A DNA stretch of 64,000 nucleotides, taken from Penicillus capitatus. Its lineage: Eukaryota; Chlorophyta. Numbering within the stretch: the first letter of the stretch is position 1; every line of letters begins with the position of its first letter. Positions 44,169-52,299 of the stretch are shown here, in pieces. The stretch lies in contig OZ287696.1 in the NCBI GenBank assembly GCA_965649825.1, forward strand, positions 1,364,001-1,428,000, read 5' to 3'. The notes beneath the pieces are model-generated. The model saw only the letters and a list, made by a program, of their open reading frames with translations. It ran no database searches and was not told where the DNA came from. Made by a program: the position numbers and the translations under genes.

Positions 44169-47100
44169 ATGGGTTCGACGACGAACAAGAGGTCGCGCAA
44201 ATTCTCTCAGAGACACCTGCGAAAGGAAAGGACGCAAAGGAAGAAAGCGCAGTTTGTGAATAAGCAGCGCACCGAGCACGATGCCAAACTGCACAAAGCA
44301 GTGCGTCTGGCGGCGGAACGGAATATAGAACGTGCGTATGACGCCTCCGGTGTCCTCTCTAACCACATCGACATCTCCTGACTCTAGTGGTGTAGAAGGT
44401 GGATATCGACCTAAAGGGACGGGGTCCCATCATGACTTTTTAATGGCGACACATGTCCAAACAATGTGGATCTTTACGTTTTACAAAACTCTGTCGATAT
44501 TCTCTTTGTAAGACTTTTCAATATTCGAACCGCGACCAGAACATCATGGTTTCGGAGCGTGAGTTTCTAACAACGGATCGTGGAGATGTGGAAACGGCCC
44601 TTAACGCGGCCGCTATGGTGGCAGACGGTTATAGGGCCAGGGTCGGAAAGGTCATGGATAGAGTGGAAGTCGGTTCGCCACTATTTGACCTTATGCGCCA
44701 GGTTATTGACCGCACAGAACCTCACTTCAATGACCGCGACGCGTTCAACACCGCATTTATGGGAAGGGCAGCAGCCGTCATGAACGTTTTTGCGGCGAAC
44801 AAGACAGCAGTAGAAGACACAGATAAATGGAAAGTATTCAAGATGGCACTTCTGAGTCTGTGTTCAAACGCTGGGGCCAGTTCCGGGGAGAGACTTGCGT
44901 CCGCATCAAAGAGGAAAGCGGAAACATGGCTGCAATTTGCCGAGAGATTCAGCATTTTGGCTAACCAGTCAGGGCTACCGAGAGAGATGCAAGTGAAAAC
45001 TTTTTTCAAAAAGCTTCCGACCCATCTGAGGAGGGCAATTGCGACCTTGCCGACGAACACGACCATGCCAGAGATGGTGCTAATGATCCGTAATGTGACG
45101 TTTTGGATGGGTTCATCCTCTGCCTCGGAGATTGACAGAGAAGCGATGGACGTCGATGCGGCTGATGCCGAATTCGGTAGTGAAACGACAAATGTCAACG
45201 CTTTCGGAAGAGGATTGCCACTTCGGGAACTGTGCGATGCGATGAGAGGGGAACTCTCAAGAAACCCACGTTTTGCCGGAATAATGGAGGAGATTTTGGG
45301 ACAGTGGCGCCAGCGTGGCACACCCGGTCAACAACGAGGACCACCGGGGCAACAGCGAGGACCGAGACGAACAGGGCCTAGGAGGCCATCAGGAGGCCGA
45401 CAGTTTCAGGGAAACTGTTACCAGTGTGGGGAATTTGGACACTCGGCGAAGTTCTGTTCTCACCGTTACCCACAAGTTCGGGAAGCTCAACCAGTCCCTA
45501 CACATAACCATTTTGAGGCATTGGCATCTTTTGACGAGGAGGAAGAGCAGGCGGAAGTTGCATCAATTCTCTCAGTAAGGCTGGGGAGAAAGGAACGTGC
45601 ACAAGGAGGACACGGGACACAGTCGCCAATGAAAAATCACCACCCAAAAGGGGGAAACAAGAGCCCGAAAACATCTGAGAAGGCGGACGATACTGACATT
45701 AAGTTCATCAATTATCCCAGAGTGGACCAGACGACCCAAGACAAACCGGTCAAGTCTCGAGCTTCTCTCAAGGTGGCGACATACCTGTCCAATCGCCCTG
45801 AGAAAGAACAAGCTTTAGTGGACACGGGTGCAGAGGTTTCCCTTTTGCCGTTGGGATACTGCCAGCGCTGGGGACTGAAGGTCAGACGTCTTGAAAACAC
45901 CCGGCTTCGTGGCTTCAATAACACGGTCAGTCGAGTAACGGGAGAGGTGACACTACCCACTCGAATTGGGGGTTGGAATCAGGCAATTCCGTACTACGTA
46001 ACGGACGCCACGGATAAGGTGATACTTGGGTACTCTGCCCTTAAAAAGTTCGGACTAATGGTAGACTGTTCAAATGACTGCTTGTTGGGCGAGGATGGAC
46101 ATGTTGTTTTCTGCCGTTCGATCTCGTCAAACTAGCTCCGCCAGGTCAAGGCGCTTCGCCTGGCGTGATGCTACGAGTTGACAGACAACTCGTCAAGGGG
46201 TCCGAACCTTGTTTATCACAGTCTTCTTTCGTTCTCAAGTTAGGGAGGACGGTTTTTCTTGCTCCCCTCGAGAATAGGTTGATCATTTTGCCTATAAGTG
46301 TTCATGGAGAAGGGTTACATGGTTTGTTTTCTTGCTGTTACCTTCGGGATGTCTCGGCCACCCCGATTCTGGGGAAGGGTGGTCGCATAACAGTCCGAGT
46401 GCATAACTTCTCTGACCGGCTGGTTACTTTGTCACCGAAGTTAAAAGTAGTACGTGGTCTTTTTTCAGGCCATGGACGTTTGAACCACGACCCATCTTTA
46501 GTCTCGCCTCTTCACATTGCCGTTTCCGAAGCATCTGAGCGCCCAGATGCCACTGGGGAACCACCTCTTTCTTCTTTTTCTGTGTCGCATTGGCTTTCTC
46601 TTTTCCCTTGTTTGTTCGAGGAAAAAATCTCGGCTTACGGTGATTCGCCTACCCTCCAAGAACTTCAAGTCCGGGCCGATGAACTCGAGTGGCGGTCCCC
46701 GATTCCTTTTACAGACTCAGGAACTCCTCCCTGCCTGACAGATTGTTCGCCCGAAGCTGCTCGCTCTGAGATCACATCTTTGCTTTCGCGTGGTATTATT
46801 CGCGAGCTTTCTTACTCAGATCGTGGATTTTTCTCACCAGTCATTTTCCTCAAAAAACCCGATGGACGAGTTAGGATTGTCGTTGATTTCCAACGCCTAA
46901 ATCGCTACTCAAACGTTTGGAACACGTACACTTTAGATACGCGCAATGCTGTTCGTGCCATAGATCCATCGTGGCGTTTCTTTACTGTTTTAGACCTTCG
47001 AGATGGTTATTTTCACATTCCAGTGGACTCTTCCCTCAGCCGTTTGTTTTGTTTTTCCTGTTTTGGTCGTCGTTTCCAATTTACTACCCTTCCTCAGGGT

Positions 47101-50100
47101 TGGGCCTCTAGTGCCGGGTTTTTCAATGACCGTGTCCGCCGCATTTTGGGAGCAGCTCCGGGGAGCGCTTATTTTGACGACATCATCGTCGGAGGTCGCG
47201 ATCGCAAAACTCATGATCGTAACTTGCATACTGTCCTCTCCGTCTTGCAAGATGCCGGGATGCATATCAACCCTCGAAAGGTTCAATTCTGTCGTACATC
47301 GGTCAAGTATCTGGGGTTTTCGGTTTCCGGTGATTCTTATCATCAACGGGCCTATATTTCCTCTCAACTCGCTCAGTTACCCGCAGTTACATCAAAAAAA
47401 GGCCTCCAACGCATCCTTGGAATTTTCACCGCCTGTCGCGGTACTTGCCCCGGTTTAGGTCTCGCTATTGCCCCTCTTTATGCTCATCTTGGATCATCGG
47501 TACGCCAAGTTGACTGGAACTCAGTTCAAGACGTCGTTCGGTCAGTAGCAGCAGTTATTCTTCGTAACTCTCTTACCCTTTTACGTTGCGTTGAATCGCC
47601 GGTCTTTCACCTTGAAGTAGACTGGTCGGGTGCCGGAGCAGGTTACCTTCTCTATGCTGGCCATCGTTCCGAACACCGTTTGCTGGCCACAAATTGCCGA
47701 ACGTTACGTGGGTTTCCCGTTAGTTCTTTCCTTGGAGAACTTGACGCGATCGTTTGGTGTCTTCAGGACACTATGACTCTTACTGCCGGCTGTCCAGTTC
47801 ATGTGCACACGGATTCGCTTTCTGCTCTACAAAAACTTTCTGCTTGCGACGTTTGGTATAAGTCTCGATCAGACCTTCGCATTGGCCGTCGTCTCGGATG
47901 GCTTTGGGCCAATTTCCCGTTAAACTCTCGTCTGTTTTTGCATTTCCTACCTTCTTCGGACAATTATCTCGCTGACTGCCTCTCAAGATGGCCCACGTTA
48001 GCGCAACGGAAGGAGGTAGATCTGAATGCCCTCGGAAGAGAAGATGGGTCAAGGAACAGGTTAAAAAGAATTGAAAAAGCACATGAAGGTCATTGGGGTG
48101 TTCGTAAGACGCTCCTAAATCTGAAGAGAGACGGAGGATCTCTTTGGGCAGGAATGGAGGGCGAAGTGCGTAGATTTGTAGAAAGCTGTTGGAAGTGTCA
48201 AATATGGGGTCAGACTCAACACCGAGTGGATCTGGGAACAACAAAGGCAGATAATATTGGGGACGCAGTTGGGATAGATTTTGCAGGGCCTTTACCGACG
48301 CAAGATTCCGAAGAGCCGCGGTATGTTATACTTATGGTTGACTATCTCTCAAGATGGGTGGAAGCATGGGCGTGCATGAAACCGAGTAGTGAAGCAGCCA
48401 TTAAAGCCCTTTGCAAATGGCAGCAGAAGAATGGCGGGATTCGCATGTTGATTTCGGACAATGCACAGACGTGGCATTCAAAGGGCGTAAAAAAATGGTG
48501 CACAGAAAACGGAGTGATCCAAAGACTAACCGCGAGCTACATGCCAAAATCAAATGGCATGTGTGAGAGACAGATTGGGATACTTAAAGGGAGGATGAAG
48601 AGAATGTCCACCAAGCCGCATGGATGGAGAAAGATTCTTACGAGAGCGGTGCGGATCATGAACCATTCAGTGAATGAGACCACATTGCACAGTGCGGCGG
48701 AACTGAAAATTGGGACTTCGAGAGACGGAAAAAAAGTGGCTGAAAGAGTCCGTAAGAAATGGATTTGCGAGGCCCAGGAAAGGACAAGAAGACAGCAATG
48801 GTGCTCAAATGAGATGAGAAGGAAGAAGTACGGGAGAAGAAAACCACTTCGGACGGGGGATCACGTGTTGAAACCAAGAGCCGGGGCGGATACGGGGCCT
48901 TTCCTTCCACCATGGGATGATGAGCCGTGCGTTGTGGTGGAACCAATAGGTACACATATGTGGTTGATCAAGGGGCTGGTGAGCGGAAGAATAGCAAGAG
49001 TGCATGACGATCAAGTGAGACAGATTCCACAAAGGACCACAGCGCAGCTGGAAGCGTGTAGAAGGTGGATATCGACCTAAAGGGACGGGGTCCCATCATG
49101 ACTTTTTAATGGCGACACATGTCCAAACAATGTGGATCTTTACGTTTTACAAAACTCTGTCGATATTCTCTTTGTAAGACTTTTCAATATTCGAACCGCG
49201 ACCAGAACATCAAGTGGCGGCGCAAAAGACGTCGGAGAAACGCGTTCGGGAAGAAACGGAGAATTTTGTGCAGAAATCCGCCGTCCTGTTAGATGAAGAT
49301 TCTGATCTGGAAGAGATGGAAGAGGACGACGACGGAGAAGGGATGGACGGAATTGCTGCCTTCGATAAAATGACCCTTCAGCAGTTGGAATCCCTTCCTC
49401 TGGATCCACCACATTCGACAGCAGTGGAAAGCGGTCAGATCCATACCGCGAGGAAGCTGACACGAAAGGGATGATGGGCGCTCTGACTGTTAGGAACCAG
49501 TGAGGATGAGATGGATGTGGAACAGCAGATTGCTCTCTACAGAGAACAGCTTTCCCGTTTAAAAGAGCAGGATCCTGAATTCCACCAGTACCTGCAGAAA
49601 GCAGATGAGCAACTCTTGCAGTTCCAGCCGCCATCTGACGAAGAAGTGGATGATGATGTGACACCTTCAGCCAAGACGCCACAAGGTTTGGGCGTTTAAG
49701 AGACAGGGACAGGAGGATGGCTACGGTTGGTTTGGTTTCCAGATAGCGTTGGTCGCGAATTGAAAGAGGAATGTGTGGATCAGTGGTGCAGAGATGTCCT
49801 CATTGCAAACCCATCTATCGATAGTCTGCGCTTCCTTATGACAGCATATGCATTCGCCTGCCACTATGGCGAAGAGACCGAAAGGAATGTAGCTGAGGAT
49901 GCTCATCGGCTGCTGCAATTCAGCAATTCCACAGTTTACACCAAATTAATGATCTTTGTTCTCAAGGCTCTTCTTTCCTTCGTCGACAATCGAAGGCTAA
50001 ACTCGGTTTTTAGGAAGGAGATGGTGTTTTCCGGAGATTCCTTAGACTACACAAGAAACAGCATGTCAAGAAGGGTGACGTCGTGAAAGCAACAAAGTAA

Positions 50101-52016
50101 CCACGACTGTTGGATGAGGGTGCCCAGATGCGGTGCTTTTCAGGGAATGTCCCGATGCGGCCCTACAGCTCCAACGCTTTCTTGCCAGCACTTGTCGTTT
50201 ACTGAGACAACCGCTGGACGACAACATTCTTGCTTTTGTTCTCAGAAAGATGCGATCGTTTGTAGTCTTGATGGAAGGAATGCCAGCTAAGATCTCAAAG
50301 CTCTTTCTCAGAGCCGCGCTCGAAATCTTCTCATCCGCGTCTCCAGCACCTCGTCTACAGTCTGTACTGCTGATTCGTGAGATGGTACTGCACCATGGGG
50401 AGAACACAGTCCACCTCTGTCTTAAAGTCGGCCACAAACGAACTCGAGGCCATTCCTGACTGCTGGTCTGTCAGGGAGTCTACAAGTCATTCTTGTCATC
50501 TTGCAGCACGGTCGATCGAGAGACACTGCCTCAGCTGCATTTCATGGGAACATGTGTCGTGGAGATCTACAGCCTCTCACAAGAGAGTGCTTACCAAAAC
50601 GCCTTTAAATTCATCAAAGATCTGGCCATCGATCTCCGCGATGCAATTGTCGCAAAGAACAAGGATGCAGCAAAGAAGGTGCGTTTCTGCCTGTCCAGAA
50701 CAAAACGATGTGCGGTTCAGGTGTTTTGTTGGAGATTTGTTCATGGTTTGGAGCTTTGGGCACAATTGGTCGGCGCCTTGTTGGGCAAAGGAGACATCCA
50801 ACAGCTCACTTACCCCGTAGCCCAACTACTGACAGGGGTAGCACGCTTTCAGGATCACATGCGGTACCTGCCACTGCGTTTGAGACTCGTCGCTGCTGCC
50901 AATCGCCTGTCAGAAGTGACGGGCCTCTTCATTCCGGTGGCCTCGTTGCTGATCGGCATCCTCTCCTGGTCCTATCTCCAGAAAAAACCAACCATGACTG
51001 GAAACGAAAAGTGCCCAAACATGGCGTTGTGTCTCAGTGTTGGCGAGAAAACGTTGAGGAATGGCCTCTTTCAGAGCGAAGTGGTGGAACAGGTAAGCAG
51101 CTCTGCCCTTCGCTATCGCATTTGCTATGCCGACAACTCTGGTCAGGTCTTTGAACTTTTGGCTCAGCACATGGCTCTGTTCTCACATTCCATTTCGTTT
51201 CCCGAGACATCTCATTGGATCACCGTGCAGCTAAAGAGATTTACAAAGTCCGTTCCGTTTCCAAGGTGCTCTTACGAATATCCTCTCTCCTTTACACTTA
51301 ATGGCTTGGCTTAGCTACAAGAGTGGCGCCATGCAGTTGGTGGCAGCCATCCGATCCAGCTCAGAGAAAGTCCTTGCCAGAAGAATGCTGGTCACATTCA
51401 GTCCACGCGACATTGAACAAGTGCAACAGTTTCAGCTCGAAGGAAAAGCAGAAGGAAAGGTGTCGCTTTCTCGCTGTTGAGCTTTCGTTTCTAAAACCAT
51501 CTGTCTGTCAGAGTGCCCTTGAAGTTCTGCACGAACAGTTGGTAAAGAAGAGAAGCCAAAGACAGTCCCTTCAGACGACAGAGAGCATTACTCTGCGAGA
51601 AACGGAAGCCTCACCTGCCGAACGACCTCAGCAAACCAAACCCATGCGCAAGAAGATGCATAATGTCACGCTAAGTGATGCAGAGACGCTGACTTCGGAT
51701 GAAGGCGACTTGAGAGAAGAAGAACTGGAGGGCCTCGATGTGCCTGTCATGGAAGATGTCTTGCAAGACTATGTCTTCTCCGAAGACGAAGAAGAGGTGC
51801 AACATGCTGTGAATTGACTGCGAGAAAGACATATTTAGATGGGAATGATGTCTCCGTTTGTACGATTTTTGTAACTCCTGATCTTCCTCGTACCTCGTTG
51901 ACGACAATGCCCAGCGACAGCAACTGGATCCCCAGGGGAAAGTACTTTCCAAGCAGCAACGCAGAAAAGAGAAACGCAAAGCTCTGGGGCCGAGAAAGAA
52001 AAAGACAACAAGATAA
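44169..52016 (+). CDS. NOC2: Nucleolar complex protein 2 (Noc2), split by a retrotransposon
   Basis: Exon 1 (44169-44331) encodes the basic Noc2 N-terminus (RSRKFSQRHLRKERTQRKK). Exon 2 resumes at 49215, after the element. Later exons carry family blocks: LYREQLSRLKEQDPEFHQYL, VYTKLMIFVLKALLSF, LRKMRSFVVLMEGMPAKISK, GVYKSFLS, FMGTCVVEIYSLSQESAYQN, KFIKDLAIDLRDAIV, YPVAQLLTGVARF, RYLPLRLRLVAAANRL, LFIPVASLL, and a Lys/Arg-rich nucleolar tail (KEKRKALGPRKKKTTR) to the stop at 52016. Noc2 pairs with Noc1 or Noc3 in pre-60S ribosome assembly and is normally essential. Intron 1 was 56 nt before insertion. The coding frame survives if splicing runs from 44331 to 49215, giving a 4883-nt intron. Confidence 0.88.
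44386..44390. repeat. Target-site duplication, left copy (AGTGG)
   Basis: AGTGG directly precedes the 5' LTR, and the same five bases follow the 3' LTR at 49213-49217. The first two bases are the AG acceptor of Noc2 intron 1, so the insertion cut spans the intron-exon boundary. Confidence 0.9.
44391..44546 (+). repeat. 5' LTR (156 bp)
   Basis: Starts TGTAGAAGGTGG and ends GACCAGAACATCA, so it has the canonical TG...CA ends. It matches 49057-49212 at every base I compared. Its terminal A is the first base of the gag ATG. A short LTR of this size leaves little room for U3 regulatory sequence. Confidence 0.95.
44546..46135 (+). CDS. gag: Retrotransposon Gag-protease polyprotein
   Basis: 529 residues from ATG 44546, which straddles the LTR/internal junction. 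The N-terminal 220 residues resemble a helical retrotransposon capsid (WLQFAERFSILANQS, KTFFKKLPTHLRRAI). A Gly/Pro/Gln/Arg-rich linker leads to a CCHC zinc knuckle, CYQCGEFGHSAKFC, near residue 290. An aspartic protease motif, ALVDTGAEVSLLP, lies near residue 423, followed by VILGYSALKKFGL. Protease in the gag frame rather than the pol frame is a known variant in Ty3/gypsy elements. Ends at TAG 46133-46135, followed 3 nt later by a hairpin. Confidence 0.94.
   Translation: MVSEREFLTTDRGDVETALNAAAMVADGYRARVGKVMDRVEVGSPLFDLMRQVIDRTEPHFNDRDAFNTAFMGRAAAVMNVFAANKTAVEDTDKWKVFKMALLSLCSNAGASSGERLASASKRKAETWLQFAERFSILANQSGLPREMQVKTFFKKLPTHLRRAIATLPTNTTMPEMVLMIRNVTFWMGSSSASEIDREAMDVDAADAEFGSETTNVNAFGRGLPLRELCDAMRGELSRNPRFAGIMEEILGQWRQRGTPGQQRGPPGQQRGPRRTGPRRPSGGRQFQGNCYQCGEFGHSAKFCSHRYPQVREAQPVPTHNHFEALASFDEEEEQAEVASILSVRLGRKERAQGGHGTQSPMKNHHPKGGNKSPKTSEKADDTDIKFINYPRVDQTTQDKPVKSRASLKVATYLSNRPEKEQALVDTGAEVSLLPLGYCQRWGLKVRRLENTRLRGFNNTVSRVTGEVTLPTRIGGWNQAIPYYVTDATDKVILGYSALKKFGLMVDCSNDCLLGEDGHVVFCRSISSN
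44547..44563 (+). other. Candidate primer-binding site
   Basis: The sequence immediately after the LTR is TGGTTTCGGAGCGTGAG. It begins with TGG, as expected for pairing with a tRNA 3' CCA end. The tRNA cannot be named from this window. Confidence 0.45.
46078..46167 (+). promoter_or_regulatory. Gag-pol junction with hairpin
   Basis: The pol frame (-1 relative to gag) is open from 46078 and overlaps the end of gag. Right after the gag stop comes a 7-bp stem, CGCCAGG at 46139-46145 with CCTGGCG at 46159-46165. An alternative tight stem is AGGCG/CGCCT with a 3-nt loop (46149-46161). The pol ATG follows at 46168. A structured element placed 6 nt after the last sense codon is typical of -1 frameshift signals, but the codons there (TCA AAC) are not a canonical X XXY YYZ slip site. 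Stop-and-restart at 46168 is the alternative. Confidence 0.6.
46168..49080 (+). CDS. pol: Retrotransposon Pol polyprotein (RT, RNase H, integrase)
   Basis: 970 residues counted from ATG 46168. Reverse transcriptase: VIFLKKPDGRVRIVVDFQRL, VLDLRDGYFHIPV, TTLPQGW, catalytic AYFDDIIVG near residue 334. RNase H: LEVDWSG near 483, then GELDAIVW and VHVHTDSLSAL. Integrase: HHCC zinc region (HEGHWG...CWKCQ) near 640, then the DDE triad in GIDFAGP, ISDNAQTW and NGMCERQIGILKG (about 701, 763, 799). A small C-terminal fold follows (CVVVEPIGTHMWLIKG). No stop or shift breaks it. The stop codon lies 22-24 nt inside the 3' LTR. Confidence 0.96.
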   Translation: MLRVDRQLVKGSEPCLSQSSFVLKLGRTVFLAPLENRLIILPISVHGEGLHGLFSCCYLRDVSATPILGKGGRITVRVHNFSDRLVTLSPKLKVVRGLFSGHGRLNHDPSLVSPLHIAVSEASERPDATGEPPLSSFSVSHWLSLFPCLFEEKISAYGDSPTLQELQVRADELEWRSPIPFTDSGTPPCLTDCSPEAARSEITSLLSRGIIRELSYSDRGFFSPVIFLKKPDGRVRIVVDFQRLNRYSNVWNTYTLDTRNAVRAIDPSWRFFTVLDLRDGYFHIPVDSSLSRLFCFSCFGRRFQFTTLPQGWASSAGFFNDRVRRILGAAPGSAYFDDIIVGGRDRKTHDRNLHTVLSVLQDAGMHINPRKVQFCRTSVKYLGFSVSGDSYHQRAYISSQLAQLPAVTSKKGLQRILGIFTACRGTCPGLGLAIAPLYAHLGSSVRQVDWNSVQDVVRSVAAVILRNSLTLLRCVESPVFHLEVDWSGAGAGYLLYAGHRSEHRLLATNCRTLRGFPVSSFLGELDAIVWCLQDTMTLTAGCPVHVHTDSLSALQKLSACDVWYKSRSDLRIGRRLGWLWANFPLNSRLFLHFLPSSDNYLADCLSRWPTLAQRKEVDLNALGREDGSRNRLKRIEKAHEGHWGVRKTLLNLKRDGGSLWAGMEGEVRRFVESCWKCQIWGQTQHRVDLGTTKADNIGDAVGIDFAGPLPTQDSEEPRYVILMVDYLSRWVEAWACMKPSSEAAIKALCKWQQKNGGIRMLISDNAQTWHSKGVKKWCTENGVIQRLTASYMPKSNGMCERQIGILKGRMKRMSTKPHGWRKILTRAVRIMNHSVNETTLHSAAELKIGTSRDGKKVAERVRKKWICEAQERTRRQQWCSNEMRRKKYGRRKPLRTGDHVLKPRAGADTGPFLPPWDDEPCVVVEPIGTHMWLIKGLVSGRIARVHDDQVRQIPQRTTAQLEACRRWIST
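49057..49212 (+). repeat. 3' LTR (156 bp)
   Basis: Same sequence as the 5' LTR. Its last bases, ATCA, are followed by the duplicated AGTGG, so AG at 49213-49214 can serve as a splice acceptor directly after the element. Confidence 0.95.
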
Positions 52017-52060
52017 CATCTGACATGTTAACACACACCCACACTTTTGTCCCATAACTG

Positions 52061-52185
52061 ATGTATCTCACTCATGCTGAGTGATCTCTCCCTGGAAGCC
52101 GAGAGAGAGTCGATGTAGCTGTCATGAGCGACGGTTATCTGAGATTTCCAGGGAGAGATGTCACACAATATGAGTGAGATGCATC
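52061..52185. repeat. Long imperfect inverted repeat between Noc2 and SCYL genes
   Basis: Arm 1 (52061-52097: ATGTATCTCACTCAT...CTCTCCCTGGAA) pairs with arm 2 (52146-52185: TTCCAGGGAGAG...ATGAGTGAGATGCAT). The inner 13-15 bp and outer 14-15 bp match almost perfectly, with mismatches in the middle and a loop of about 48 nt. It begins 45 bp after the Noc2 stop. It could be a small non-autonomous DNA element (MITE-like) or an RNA 3'-end structure; no clear target duplication was seen. Confidence 0.75.
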
Positions 52186-52299
52186 TTGTCGTGAGGCGTT
52201 GCTCGATAATGTCGTCGTCCGTGACAATCTAAGGCACCGAACAACCTTCATTCACATAGTGCAGTGATTCTGACGGTCGTTTCATTGAATGAGCGAATC

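Larger units (their letters stand above)
44391..49212 (+). mobile_element. Intact Ty3/gypsy-type LTR retrotransposon
   Basis: A 4822-bp element, bounded by two LTRs of 156 bp that look identical and flanked by the 5-bp target duplication AGTGG (44386-44390 and 49213-49217). Domain order: gag with zinc knuckle, protease, reverse transcriptase, RNase H, integrase. This is the Ty3/gypsy (Metaviridae) order. Both reading frames are uninterrupted. Identical LTRs and open frames indicate a recent insertion that could still be active. It lies in the same orientation as its host gene Noc2. Unusual points are very short LTRs, no obvious polypurine tract before the 3' LTR, and both ORFs overlapping the LTR edges. 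Confidence 0.96.

Noticed and set aside
44453-44545. Gag start inside the LTR (GTG-type start)
   Set aside because: No ATG is present in that stretch in frame; ATG 44546 at the LTR edge is the first standard start.
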